This document shows, in pieces, positions 32,246 to 42,888 of a stretch of DNA of 64,000 bases. How positions within the stretch are numbered: position 1 is the stretch's first letter; every line of letters begins with the position of its first letter. The notes below the pieces were generated by a model. It searched no databases. It saw only the letters and a list, made by a program, of their open reading frames with translations, and was not told the DNA's origin. Source of the stretch: Bactericera cockerelli (Eukaryota > Arthropoda > Insecta > Hemiptera > Triozidae); NCBI GenBank assembly GCA_024516035.1, contig CM044963.1, positions 19,274,703 to 19,338,702 of the forward strand. Reading direction: 5' to 3'. The translations under genes were made by a program, and so were the position numbers.

Positions 32246-32463
32246 GACAGGTACAACCTCCCTCTAAGTAATATTTTTTTTGTTAATTTGGCAATTACGT
32301 GTTCGTTCGCGTGAGTTAACCGCGTTCGGTCGCGTTTTGTATTTTTCTGTTTTTTTTTTCGATTTGAATTTTCGTTTTGTTTTGTTTTGCACCGTGGTAC
32401 TGTTTTTGTATATTTTGTTCGTGCCGCGTTGTCGCAAAATTGGTTATTTTGGGTGGGCGGTTA
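32246..32463 (+). other. 3' untranslated part of the BEL/Pao element
   Basis: T-rich with scattered CGTT/CGCG words, and no env-like frame. It ends in the short purine tract before the 3' LTR. Confidence 0.7.
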
Positions 32464-32718
32464 TGTTACATACTGTATATCCTTAATCCAACACCCTGTA
32501 TGTAAAGTCGAAAACAAGCCTCAACTTCGTTGGAGCAGGCTCTCGAACTACCAGCTTCCAACATCGAGAGCCTGCCTTCAGTACACCTCGATCAGTAACA
32601 CGTAAGTGAACGGAACCAATAGCCCCCTCATAATTATTTAGTCCACTGCTCATGAAAACCAACTAGTCAAAGGCCACGGCTTTTACAGTCCTCCGTGTCC
32701 CTTCCTTGCTATCGAACA
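32464..32718 (+). repeat. 3' LTR of the BEL/Pao element (255 bp)
   Basis: Same length and, by eye, same sequence as 25896-26150, including the 12-bp inverted repeat. It is followed directly by GAGAG. The purine-rich GGGTGGGCGG at 32451-32460 just upstream is the best candidate polypurine tract, though it is imperfect. Confidence 0.95.
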
Positions 32719-33020
32719 GAGAGAGAGGAGGAATACTGAGAGCGAGAGAGAGAGGAAGAGTGTGAAAGAGGGAAAGAAAGATACTGAAAAGATTTAAAAA
32801 AGGGAAAAGTGAAGGAGTGAGAGAGGGAGGGAAGGAGAGAGAGAGGGAAGGAGAGAGAGAGAGAGAGAGAGGGAGGGAGGGAGGGAGAGAGGTGATTTCC
32901 CAGGCAGTGGAACACAAGTGTGTCGAATAGCCGAAACCCAATCGATGACCTGGCCAGATGGCACGACTTTCCAAAATAATCCTATTAAAACGCCTCTCTC
33001 TCTCTCTCTCTCTCTTTCTT
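32719..33020 (+). repeat. GA-rich tandem repeat right of the BEL element, then CT tract
   Basis: Continues the repeat interrupted by the insertion (GAATACTGAG at 32731), then GGGA-rich sequence to 32895, about 100 bases of non-repetitive sequence, and (CT)n at 32995-33015. Confidence 0.75.
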
Positions 33021-33039
33021 TTCGTCTAACACTACATTT

Positions 33040-33330
33040 TTACTTCCGAGAGATGTGTAATATTCGAAATCGGAAGTATTGTGTTCGTTTTTTGTAAAAA
33101 AAAAATATATATATTTCCGATTTGGCACTAGCGTTTCTGAGTGAAAGAGACGATGCGCCTGACCACCAACTTTTTACTAAGTCGCTTATATCTCGTGAAC
33201 GGTACATCCCCTGATTTTGAAGACATTTAGTACCTATGTGAAAATGAAATTGTTGTTGAACTTCAAGTAGCTTGACGGTAAAGATGATGCGTGAAGTTTT
33301 GCGGGTACGTGCTTTTGATGAGTGAGCAAG
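33040..33330 (+). repeat. Family L copy
   Basis: ACTTCCGAGAGATGTGTAAT, CGGAAGTATTGTGTTCG, then CTTATATCTCGTGAACGG without the CTGT tract. Confidence 0.65.
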
Positions 33331-33364
33331 AACTATAATCCTTAGGCAATCTCTTCCACCCATC

Positions 33365-33540
33365 AAGGGTTGGGCGAAAGAGATTGCCTAAGGCAATAAT
33401 CCCGCCCAATAACATATATTTTGTATACGTATATTTATTTATTTTTTCTTTATTTTTTTTTCTCTTTTTAATTCTATTATATTGTATTTGTAATAATCTG
33501 TGTTGTATATGTCCAATTAATAATGTGTAAATAAATAATC
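33365..33540 (+). repeat. Family F repeat with a head-to-head core
   Basis: Its core (33372-33393) is mirrored by an inverted core at 33340-33361, 20 of 22 positions pairing. Confidence 0.7.
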
Positions 33541-33726
33541 ATGAAGGGAAATGGAAGTTTGGAAACGTCATCAGGAAGGATGGCCCTCTGCACTGTCCCC
33601 TGAGGATGGATGATCGATTGGTATGGAGACCAGCTCAGGACCACTTGTTAATCCAGGGAGAATTGATAGATATTTAAATATTGGATGTCCATAATCCAAA
33701 TATTGGATTTTATTATTCACATATAA

Positions 33727-34087
33727 ACCAGCCTCCGTGGCGTAACGGTTGTGACAACTGTCCGCAGTCCAGAGATCCTGTGTTCGATCCCCGGTCGGAG
33801 CAGAATTTTCACACAGAAAATTCTGTTCCCTCCGTACATGTGAGGCCGACATTTCCGGCCCTACCCAGGCTGAGTGAGGTTAGTGTGGGTAGCTGGTACG
33901 ATTCCCAGCGAATGGAGGTTAAAACCCCCGTCCCAATCCAGGACGTTAAATCAAAGAGAATCGTTGGCGTTAAGAAGGTCATCCAGCCGTAAAAAAATGT
34001 GCCAAAACCAATTAACCTCAACTATGAGGTTAAACAACGTCCACCCTGCTTAAGCGGGATAAGACAGAGTAAAAGAATATAAAAAAG
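33727..34087 (+). mobile_element. tRNA-derived SINE, family B, full length with 15-bp target duplication
   Basis: Head GCCTCCGTGGCGTAACGG and GTTCGATCCCC, then a central domain (TACCCAGGCTGAGTGAGGTTA ... GCGAATGGAGG) also found in the 5S-derived SINEs, then a specific tail ending in A-rich sequence. ATTATTCACATATAA is repeated exactly at 33712-33726 and 34088-34102. Confidence 0.92.
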
Positions 34088-34228
34088 ATTATTCACATAT
34101 AATGTCCTCACACAATAGCGTGAGTCTCCAACACAGAAGAGACTTGAGTGATCGCACTTTTCTATTTAAAATTACTAAAGAATCAATTAATTCACCTGAG
34201 CTCCTAGAAAAAGTTAACCTACGAATCA

Positions 34229-34373
34229 ACTCTAAGGGCGGAATTAATAGACGTTTTTGTAATACCTTTGTGGCGCTAAGTCAGGGATTGCGTACTGTGT
34301 AAGATAGGGAAAATCGACATTTACCAACGACTTAAGTTATTGATGTTGTCTATTAATTCCGCCCTAAGAATAC
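34229..34373. mobile_element. PIF/Harbinger-type MITE
   Basis: GGGCGGAATTAATAGAC at the left, its exact complement at the right end, with TAA on both sides. A 3-bp TAA duplication and G-rich ends fit PIF/Harbinger. The interior (about 110 bp) has no coding capacity. Confidence 0.75.
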
Positions 34374-34859
34374 TCGCTCTTATCTTGCATTTAAGCTTCT
34401 AACTAATTGAACCAATATAGGTGAATTTTTTCGCCAATGCAAAGACTTCAGGCCATGGGTAATAAAGCCAGTGATGTGGGGCTTGACCTTTTCAATACAA
34501 CCCTAGGTCAATTAAGTACCTAAATGTGATCTTTTTACTACATATTTAGGATTTAATTTAAATGATTTTTTTTTATATATATATTTAAATCTAGTTAAGG
34601 ATTTTTTTATTATACCCGCAATCTATTTTAAATGGATGCGATATTCGTAAATGAAAAAAAAAAAAAAAAAAATAATATTGGGACCGATGTTTCGGCCAAT
34701 TCATTGAGTGCGAGTTTTCTTGTTTCTTGGTCTAAGGACCCTAAGGCCTCTAAGCCAAGAGTGCCCTACCTTTACAGAAGAAGATCTACTATAAAGTCTT
34801 AGATAAATTAAAATGCAACTATTCAGTTTCCTCTCACTCTAAATAATTGTACTTATTTT
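34374..34859. other. AT-rich unique sequence
   Basis: A run of A at 34654-34670, then GGGACCGATGTTTCGGCC at 34680-34697, which resembles the hairpin-containing starts of some retroelements. Nothing further. Confidence 0.4.
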
Positions 34860-35300
34860 CATAAATAAGAAGAAGGATAGGAAGGGAGGGGTAAAATACT
34901 AAAATAGAAGAAAAGAAATTAATATAGAAAGAGAGAAAAGGAGAGAGATGGATAGGAGGGGGCGGGGGAGAGAGAGAGAGAGAGAGGAGAGGAAGAGAGA
35001 GAAGGGTTAAAATACTAAAATAGAAGAAAAGAAATATATGTACCTAGAAAGAGAGAAAAGGAGAGAGGATAGGAACGGAGGGAGAGAGGAGAGAAAGAGA
35101 GAGAAGGGTAAAATACTACTGCACAGACTTAAAATCGATAATATTGTGGGAGGGTTGAATATGCTGCTGGCTTCTGTACTGTACAGTGTCAACAAGTAGC
35201 GTACAACAATAACAATAAATAATACTTTCTCTCCCTCTCTACTTTCCTTTCTCTAAAATATTCTCCTCTCTCTCTCTCTCTCTCTCTCATTTTCCATTCT
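34860..35300. repeat. GA-rich tract, then CT tract
   Basis: Two similar GA blocks each preceded by AAAATACTAAAATAGAAGAA (about 34892 and 35012), then CT at 35225-35290. Confidence 0.85.
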
Positions 35301-35689
35301 TTCATATTCTTCTTTGTCCTTATAACTTCTATATTTCCGAATATTTTTAACTCTTTTACAATATCTAGAGGTGTCGGGGAGTATTTTTTTTTGTTTTGGA
35401 AATGATTTTTTAAATTTTACTTTAATTATCTACTTAATTTCTCTCTTTAGTTTTTGTAGGATAAAATTTAAACAAAAACTGACAATCGAAATCGAAAATG
35501 CTATAAGGAAAGTATAAAAAAAAAAAAATCTTGAAAGTATAAAAAAAGGAGAGAGGGGAGAAAGAAAGAAAATAGATTGTAATTAATTTTTTGCATTAAA
35601 AATGAGAGAGAGAAAAAAATAATAGAGATAAAATATTTATGTATAATTGATAGCCTTTGGGAATAAAGTCACCAGTAAATGAAAAATAA
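35301..35689. other. AT-rich unique sequence
   Basis: No feature recognised. Confidence 0.5.
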
Positions 35690-35960
35690 AATGTTATTGT
35701 TGTTATTTTTGCAGTTCTTGCTGTTATTTTTGTTGTAGATGTTTTTGTTGTTGTTGTAGTTTATGTTGATGGTATTGTTATTGTTGATGCGTCTGTTGTT
35801 GTTGATTTTTCTGTTTTTGGTGTTGTTGGTCTTGATGTTTTTTGTTGTAGATGTTTGTGTTGTTGTTGTTGATGTTTATGTTGTTGATGTGTCTGTTGTT
35901 GTTGTTGATTTTTATGATTCGGTGTTGATGTTTCTGTTGTTTTTGAAGTTTCTATTGTTG
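35690..35960. repeat. Degenerate TTG trinucleotide repeat
   Basis: GTTGTTGTTG/GTTGATG words; the 96-residue frame here is compositional. A second TTG-rich patch is at 45485-45595. Confidence 0.85.
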
Positions 35961-36039
35961 TATAAATCTGTTGTTGGTGATGTTTCTGTTGAAATGGTTA
36001 CCATTATTCTAGGTTTTTTAATAGTTTGCTATCTCAAAA

Positions 36040-36840
36040 GAGATATCTACTGAGGATAGAGCGAAGAGAGTAAGTAAGGGAGAAACAGTTAGAAGAAGAG
36101 AAAGAGAGAGATATACTAAGGAGAGAGCGAAGAGAGTGAGAAAGAGAGATACAGTTAGAAGAAGAGAAAGAGAGATATATATACTAAGGAGAGAGCGAAG
36201 AGAGTGAGAAAGAGAGATACAGTTAGAAGAAGAGAAAGAGAGAGGTATATATTAAGGAGAAAGCGAAGAGAGTGAGAAAGGGAGATACAGTTAAAAGAAG
36301 AGAAAGAGAGAGATATATACTAAGGAGAGAGCGAAGAGAGTGAGAAAGAGAGATACAGTTAGAAGAAGAGAAAGAGAGAGATATATATTAAGGAGAAAGC
36401 GAAGAGAGTGAGAAAGGGAGATACAGTTAGAAGAAGAGAAAGAGAGAGATATATACTAAGGAGAGAGCGAAGAGAGTGAGAAGGAGAGATACAATTAGAA
36501 GAAGAGAAAGAGAGAGATATATACTGAGGATAAAGCGAAGAGAGTAAGTAAGGGAGATACAGTTAGAAGAAGAGAAAGAGAGAGATATATACTAAGGAGA
36601 GAGCGAAGAGAGTGAGAAAAAGAGACAAAGTTAGAAGAAGAGAAAGAGAGAGATATATACTAAGGAGAGAGCGGAGAGAGTGAGAAAGAGAGATAAAGTT
36701 AGAAGAAGAGTAAGAGAGAAATATATACTGAGAGAGCGAAGAGAGTGAAAAAGAGAGATACAGTTAGAAGAAGAGAAAGAGAGAGATATATACTAAGGAG
36801 AGAGCGAAGAGAGTGAGAAAGAGGGGAGGCATTGAAAAGC
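36040..36840. repeat. GA-rich minisatellite, unit about 64 bp, about 12 copies
   Basis: GAGAGCGAAGAGAGTGAGAA and ATACAGTTAGAAGAAGAG recur in register; GA-rich sequence continues to about 36955. Confidence 0.85.
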
Positions 36841-37079
36841 TATTGTTCATAATGAGTTTTTTAATGTTTAATGAAAGAGAAAGAGAGAGAGAGACAGAAT
36901 TTGAAAAAACAAAAGTGAGAGAGAGAGAAGAGGAATGACAGAGAAAGGGAAATGAATGATTGAGGATCATGAAAAACTCCAAACAAAATTGAATGGAAGA
37001 TTAAAAAATAAAAATGTTCATTATTTTTAATTATTTGAAATATTGTTTGGGAAAATATTAAAAAAACACAGCCACAATA

Positions 37080-37430
37080 TTTCCTCGTGATTGTTTCACA
37101 TAGTATACACGTGGCCATTTTGAGATTTTATACTTAATCACTTGTATCCGCTTAAATTGATGTTCTACAAAATTTTGTTTTAAAGATCAAAGACCTCATT
37201 TTTCACTTTTTTCTACTGAATTCTTTGTAAAGGCGTTCTTCACACCTCGGCCGAGGTGTTTGATCATTTGTATCTCCAGAACAGCTTAACCGATTTTATT
37301 CAAATTTGTTCGCGAAGAACCAGTTATTTAGATTCCGCAAAAAAGTCTGTATCGGCAAGTTGAAGACCTCATTTTTCCACTTTTTTGTCAATTTTGGATT
37401 TTTTTAAATATCGGAGCTAAATCATAATAA
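37080..37430 (-). repeat. Family L, 3' portion
   Basis: TTCCTCGTGATTGTTTCACA through AAGTCTGTATCGGCAAGTTG matches the complement of 51230-51425. It contains an 18-bp perfect palindrome at 37242-37259. Confidence 0.6.
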
Positions 37431-37439
37431 ATAGCCTTG

Positions 37440-37495
37440 GGAATTAAACCACCGACCTGCAGGTTACAAGTCTGTCGCAGTATCTCCTTCACTAA
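37440..37495 (-). repeat. Family C SINE head fragment
   Basis: AAACCACCGACCTGCAGG and GTTACAAGTCTG only. Confidence 0.55.
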
Positions 37496-37845
37496 TCAGT
37501 CCCAGTTAGTCCCACTACTCAAGCTGATTAGTCCCTAATTGGGCAGTATAAATAAAGCATCATCATTATTATTATTATTCAGTCGGTGCCTTGACAATCA
37601 ATGTACGGATGGACCTGCCACTGGTTTAACGGATCGCCACTGCTCCAAGAGGTTTAAAAATTACATGTTCAAACTTTCATTGTAACCTCGAAACTAAAAT
37701 CCACAAATGCTGCATGTTTTTTTGCATAATTAAAAAGTTTTCCCTCTCCCGCTTTCGTATATTTGCAATTACGTTCCGAACAACAGCTTTCGAACTACAC
37801 TTGCCGGCAGACATTTTCACCTAACTTGCTCATTTTCCATATCAG

Positions 37846-38150
37846 TCAAAACAGAAAAGTGAGAAGTTGAACTTGATGAACATCAGAGCATACCTTCTGT
37901 CCCGGTAGCTCCGTGGTAAAGGCGGCACTCTGTGAATCCAGAGATTCCAGAGGTCGTGGGTTCGAAACCCAGCTGAGACATGACAATTTATCCTAGCATT
38001 TGGGATTTTTATCACATATTAATCTACGTCTTGGGCTTACTGCTCGAATAATGGGACTTGATAGTCCTAATCGGGAGGTATAATATCATATAAGGCGATA
38101 TTATTATTACCTTGTCAGCTGTTATGGCTCTCTACGGCAGTAGAATGTCT
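37846..38150 (-). repeat. Decayed third copy of the hammerhead repeat, split by a SINE
   Basis: On the minus strand 37848-37896 carries the repeat downstream of the cleavage site (GGTATG..., AACTTCTCACTTTTCTG). Sequence resumes at 38108 with an AACAGCTGAC stem III relative and a corrupted core (CCGTAGAG in place of CTGATGAG). The two halves are separated by the tRNA-derived SINE at 37899-38107, with TACCTT on both sides. Confidence 0.65.
37899..38107 (+). mobile_element. tRNA-derived SINE, family D
   Basis: The head begins GTCCCGGTAGCTC (A box) with GTTCGAAACCC (B box). Its GTCCCGG start would pair with a CCGGGAC 3' side, as in a tRNA acceptor stem. The tail ends in an ATT-rich run. It interrupts the hammerhead repeat. 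Confidence 0.8.
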
Positions 38151-38156
38151 GAATAC

Positions 38157-38300
38157 CATTTAGTTAGGACATATGTATATATATATATTTTTTTTTTTCT
38201 TGATTATATTATTATTATTATTGTCATTTTTATTTTTACTTTTTCCCATTATTTGTCTGTATATATGTTCTACTAATAAAGTGTTTCTAAAAAAATAAAA
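38157..38300 (+). repeat. Family F 3' part
   Basis: TTAGTTAGGACATATGTATA ... CTACTAATAAAGTGTTTC. Confidence 0.62.
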
Positions 38301-38481
38301 TACCCAGGACATCAAAATATCCATCGATTTTAATCCGTCAGCATTAGAACGGATTAACATGTAGGAAACTTCAAATTTCACCTTGCGGACTTGTAATTTT
38401 GGCATAATTTGTATTTTGCTTAACCTCTCGAGAGTAGATGAGTTTTGTTTTAACCCTCCATTCGGAGGAAGATTATTATTA

Positions 38482-38672
38482 TTATATTATGCTTTATTAG
38501 GTATTATATGTATACTAAGGTAAGACAAAATATAATCAAATTCACAATCAAATTCTGAAGAAAAAATTTACAGATTGAACAAAGAAACAAGAACAAAAAA
38601 AGAGAATAAAGCTAATGTCCTACTCAAAAGGCGGGGTTATTGCCTGTGGCAATCTCTTCTACCCAACCAAGA
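38482..38672 (-). repeat. Family F repeat
   Basis: TATGCTTTATTAGGTATTAT left end, GGGTTATTGCCTGTGGCAAT core right end. Confidence 0.7.
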
Positions 38673-38730
38673 TTAACCCCTAAATGGATCAGAGATTGAT
38701 TTTTTTATCTGCCTCCGTGGACATATCTGC

Positions 38731-39030
38731 CTCTTTGCGGCACGGTGGTCCCAAGGAGGACCACATAAATCTGACCTTTACTGCACGTGCCCTCCTGACT
38801 TGTTGTGCCCTGTAAAAGCTACGACAATGTCCGACTACAGCCGAAAACTTTTATCCAATAGGAAGAAGCTTGAGTGGTCCCTGGCTGAGTGAAGCGTGCT
38901 GAGACGATACTAAAGACAGTTCTCATATGGACCACCGTGCAGTAAGGTACATTTTCCAAGTGGTCTTTCTGGGGACCACCGTGCCGGAAAGGTTATTCAA
39001 AAAAATCCGAGCTGTGCCGCAAAGAGTTAA
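38731..39030. mobile_element. Possible piggyBac-like MITE
   Basis: CTCTTTGCGGCAC at the left and GTGCCGCAAAGAG followed by TTAA at the right, with subterminal inverted GGTGGTCC blocks. The left TTAA is missing, so the left end is damaged. Confidence 0.4.
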
Positions 39031-39289
39031 ATGTCATGAGTAAATTCCCGTAGTTTTATCAAAACAAAATTGCTTGGAGAATTTTAAGGAAAATTGCAGA
39101 CCGAATGCAGAAAGGAAAAGAAAGAAATTAGGTTGGATAGTTCTGATGCTTCTGACTGTATATCTAGAAGATTACAAGGTAACAATAGTTTCAGATTTTT
39201 GTTCACAACCCAGAGCAATTTTACGGAACAAAAACTTTTTATTTCAAACTTGTAATAACATGTATAAAAAAAATACAGTGCCGAATGGT

Positions 39290-39830
39290 GCAGTTAGGAA
39301 AATAGAATCGTTAGGAGAATGACACTGTTAGGAAAATAGAACAACTGTAAAATGAGACAGTTTGGAAAATGGAACAGTTAAGAGAATGACACAGTTAGGA
39401 AAATAGAACAGTTAGGAGAATGACACAGTTAGGAAAATAGAACAGTTAGGAAAATGACACAGTTAGGAGAATGACACAGTTAGGAAAATAGAACAGTTAG
39501 GAGAATGACACAGTTAGAAAAATAGAACAGTTAGGAGAATGACACAGTTAGGAAAATAGAACAGTTAGGAAAATGACACAGTTAGGAGAATGACACAGTT
39601 AGGAAAATACAACAGTTAGGAGAATGACACAGTTTGGAGAATGGAACAGTTAGGAGAATGACACAGTTAGGAAAATAGAACAGTTAGGAAAATGACACAG
39701 TTAGGAGAATGGAATAGTTAGAAGAATGTAGCAGTAAGGAAAATGACACAGTTTGAGAATGGAACAGTTAGATTGGAACAGTTATAATAAGGGAACAGTT
39801 AGAAATGAGAATGCAACAGAATGGAAGAGT
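39290..39830. repeat. 17-bp minisatellite, about 30 copies
   Basis: Units alternate ACAGTTAGGAAAATAGA and ACAGTTAGGAGAATGAC. Confidence 0.9.
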
Positions 39831-39879
39831 TGCTTTGATGCCATTTTAATGTAGTGAAGTTTTCATTTGGTGACCTTGA

Positions 39880-40610
39880 CCACAGCCAATGACTGAAAAG
39901 CGAGAAGAAATGACAGAGGGAGAGTTGTAGAATAGGGATGAGAGAGATAGCAGATAATAATAGAATTTGGGTAAAGGCAAGAGATTGAGTAGACGAAGAA
40001 TAAGAGAGCTGGAAAACAAAAAGGAAAGGTTGATATGAAGGGGAGAGAGAGAAATAGAGAGGAAGAGAGAGAGAGGAAACGAGGGAGACACAGAAGAAAA
40101 ATGATGGGAGAGAACAGGAAATAGGAGGTATTACTGGGAAGAGAAATTATATTAATAGGGGACGAGTTGTTCCAGCAGACGGAGAAGTGTGTGGGGAGAG
40201 ACAAGTTAGTGTAGAACAGGAGGAGGATAAGGAGGAAATGGGAGAGGAAAGGAAATGGGAGGTAATAGGGAAGCAGGAAGGGGAGAGACAAGATAGTATA
40301 GACCAGGAGGAGGATGAAAGTGGGAGAGGAAAGGAAATGGGAGGTAATAGGGAAGCAGGAAGGGGAGGGAGCGAGTGGAACGGTAATAGGAGATGACGTG
40401 TTCATGAAAGACAAACTTCAAAACAAAGATGGGAGGATGGTAATTGAATTTGACTGGGGTCGTAAACTATATCCAAACTAATGGGAGGAGTGTTTTTCAC
40501 ACCAGAGTGGAGAGAGGAAGGAGATGGAGGTGCAGGTGGAGCGATAGTAAGTAGAAAGAGTGAGTAGAAGAGGAGAAAGAGAGAGAGAAAGTGATATATA
40601 TGTATAAGGG
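39880..40610. repeat. GA-rich tract with a roughly 85-bp duplication
   Basis: GGAAATGGGAGGTAATAGGG occurs at 40251 and 40333 within repeated context. Confidence 0.82.
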
Positions 40611-40615
40611 TGATT

Positions 40616-40760
40616 ACCGACCTCATAAGCTTGATCGATAAGGCGGCGGACTTGTAACCTGGTGGTTCAAGTCCCGGGTTCAGCGTAGATTTAGTCAAGC
40701 GAGTTTGAATGGTTGTGATATCGCGAAAGTGATTAACACAAATATGATAACTTTACATAA
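40616..40760 (+). mobile_element. tRNA-Thr-like SINE, family C
   Basis: CCTCATAAGCTTGATCGATAAGG, GGACTTGTAACC (anticodon position TGT) and GGTTCAAGTCCC, then a short body ending AACACAAATATGATAAC. Confidence 0.75.
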
Positions 40761-40792
40761 GGGTGATTATTGCAGGGAAACCTATGATTATT

Positions 40793-40875
40793 GGGTGGAA
40801 GAGATTGTCACAGATAACAACCCGCCTTTTATTAGTAAGGATTTTAGTATTATTTTCTTCTTTGTTATTTATTTA
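40793..40875 (+). repeat. Family F core, truncated
   Basis: TTGGGTGGAAGAGATTGTCAC and AACAACCCGCCTTTTATTAG. Confidence 0.62.
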
Positions 40876-40884
40876 TTTATTTTT

Positions 40885-40896
40885 AAGAGAGAGAGA

Positions 40897-40935
<39 letters not shown>

Positions 40936-41000
40936 GAGAGAGAGGAGGAGAGAGAAAAAGAGAGCCGAGAGAGAGAGACAGAGAGATGGTAGAGACAACA
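40885..41000. repeat. GA microsatellite
   Basis: (GA)n following a family F core. Confidence 0.9.
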
Positions 41001-41160
41001 TGTTGACCACTCACGGATGGGATAACTTGGTGAGTCATTCAAATCTTTAACTACTGTGAACAGAAAGAAAGAGAGCCGACAGAAAAGAAAATGTTCGTGA
41101 AAAACTTGTACTTTAATAAAAAAAATAATAATAATGCTTTTTCTTTGTGTTATTATGTCA

Positions 41161-41415
41161 CAATTTTATGGGTAGCGCAGAATCATAGGACTTTACCACT
41201 TTAATTTACAATATCTTGTATTATTTTTTTTTTGCCTAAGATTCTGCCACTGGTCGCTGCTTCACATTAAAGCAGCTACTCATTTTTCCTCACGAGGTAT
41301 GAGTGGACCCGAACATCCAAGTACAGAGCAGAAAAATCCTCCCCCGCTGGGAATCGAACCCAGGTCACCATGTGTGCAATGCCTAGCGCGCTAACATCGC
41401 TCTGCACAGTGATAC
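41161..41415 (-). mobile_element. tRNA-derived SINE, family A, variant 3' half
   Basis: Minus-strand copy sharing the variant 3' region (AGGACTTTACC on the plus strand) with 23111-23360. Confidence 0.78.
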
Positions 41416-41442
41416 TTGTACTTTAAAATAATTACTGATAAA

Positions 41443-41510
41443 CCAACCTCCGTTGTGTAACGGATGTCACCACTATAGTCTGCAGATCCTGAGTTCGATT
41501 CCTGGGAGAG
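41443..41510 (+). repeat. Family B SINE head fragment
   Basis: Only the tRNA-like head remains (ACCTCCGTTGTGTAACGG, GTTCGATTCC). Confidence 0.65.
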
Positions 41511-41548
41511 AAAAAAATAATATGATTATTATTATTATATGTGTCCAT

Positions 41549-41685
41549 TGATAAGGTGACGGACTTGTAACCTAGAGGTCGGTGGATCAAGACCCAGATT
41601 CACCGATTTAGTAAAGCGAGCTAGAGTAAAAGTAATCTGTGATATCACGAAAGTGTGTGTGATAACACAAATATGATAACTTTTT
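41549..41685 (+). mobile_element. tRNA-Thr-like SINE, family C
   Basis: Diverged copy with GACTTGTAACC and the same terminal motif. Confidence 0.7.
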
Positions 41686-41935
41686 TTTTATAATTACATG
41701 TGTCCATAATTTAAAATATATATGTATTATATATATTTTATTTTTGTTACGACTGTTATGAGAGAAGTGACATCACATTTTTTACATTGAACTCATCATC
41801 ATCATCATAGGGTGCGTCATCGTGAACGATGTTACCCAGACAGTGGAGGAATGACTCAGCACTTCTACCACTGTCTTCACAAGGAGGCTAATAATTGACA
41901 AGGGCCCTTAGAACCAAGCCAATTGCTTGCTGGTC

Positions 41936-42260
41936 TACTACCTGTTTATAGTCCCCAACCAGACTTTCTACTCTGTTTATAGTCCCGCAGCCATACTGCC
42001 TGTCTACTCCCTGTTTATAGTCACTCAGCCAGACTTCTGGTCTACTCCTGGTTATAAATTCCCCCAGCCAGACTGCTGGTCTACTTCCTGTTTATTGTCC
42101 CCCAGCCAGACTGCTGGTCTACTACCTGTTTATAGTCCCCCAGCAAGACTTCTGTGTCAACTCCCTGTTTGAGTCCCCCAGCCATACTGCTGGTTACTCC
42201 CTGTTTATAGTCCCCCAGCCTTACTGCTGGTGTACTCCCTGTTTATAGTCCCCACCAGCC
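41936..42260. repeat. Minisatellite of about 38-bp units, about nine copies
   Basis: AGTCCCCCAGCCAGACTGCT and CTACTCCCTGTTTAT recur with small length differences. Confidence 0.85.
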
Positions 42261-42701
42261 GACTTTGGAACTCCCTTATATCTCAATTTGAACTCGCGGT
42301 TACTAATCGAACTCGGTTACAACGTCCAAGTAACGAGTCTGTCTGCTGCCTCATAACAATCGATGTTTTTGAGGTCGGTAATTATTTTAATCAGGCATCA
42401 TGTTTGTGTTTATATGAGAGGCAGTTTATAAAATACAATTATTATACCTATGTATAGATAGTTTAAAAAAAATAAACATCACCCACCCACGCTAAAATTT
42501 ATCGCTACACATTTTTTTTGCTTAATTATTCCTACACAATTTTTCTTTTTTTTATTTTCTTCGGAGATTTATCAAGATTAAAATGACAGGGTGACTAAAA
42601 AATTTGGTCAGTAAAATGAGATGGTTCAGTTGGGCAGGTGAAACAATCTTTTTTATGTTTCTTTTTCTACTAATTATAGTTATTATTATTATTAATATTA
42701 T
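42261..42701. other. Unique AT-rich sequence
   Basis: No feature recognised. Confidence 0.5.
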
Positions 42702-42888
42702 TATACACTTTATTAGATATAAATGAACATAATGTACACATCAAATATTTTTTTTAACAATGAAAAAATGGAAACAATTTATACAGTAAAAATGAAAAAG
42801 AATAGAAAAATATATAAAAACAAAATATATGTCCTAACTAAGAGGCGGGGTTATTGCCTATGGCAATCTCTTCCACCCAAACCTTAGT
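42702..42888 (-). repeat. Family F repeat
   Basis: ACACTTTATTAGATATAAAT left, GTTATTGCCTATGGCAATCT right. Confidence 0.7.

Larger units (their letters stand above)
25896..32718 (+). mobile_element. BEL/Pao-type LTR retrotransposon, complete but frameshifted
   Basis: A 6823-bp element bounded by two 255-bp LTRs (TG...CA) and flanked on both sides by GAGAG, the usual 5-bp target duplication for BEL/Pao. It lies inside a GA-rich tandem repeat of about 108 bp whose units continue on both sides. Order: 5' LTR, possible primer binding site, 870-bp leader, Gag with three zinc knuckles, aspartic protease, reverse transcriptase, RNase H, integrase, short 3' UTR, 3' LTR. The protease-RT-RH-IN order and the Pao-like motifs place it in BEL/Pao rather than Ty3 or Ty1. 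The coding region changes frame six times and no in-frame stop is needed to explain the breaks. With LTRs that look identical by eye the insertion is very young, so indel errors in the assembly are as likely as real inactivation. Confidence 0.95.
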
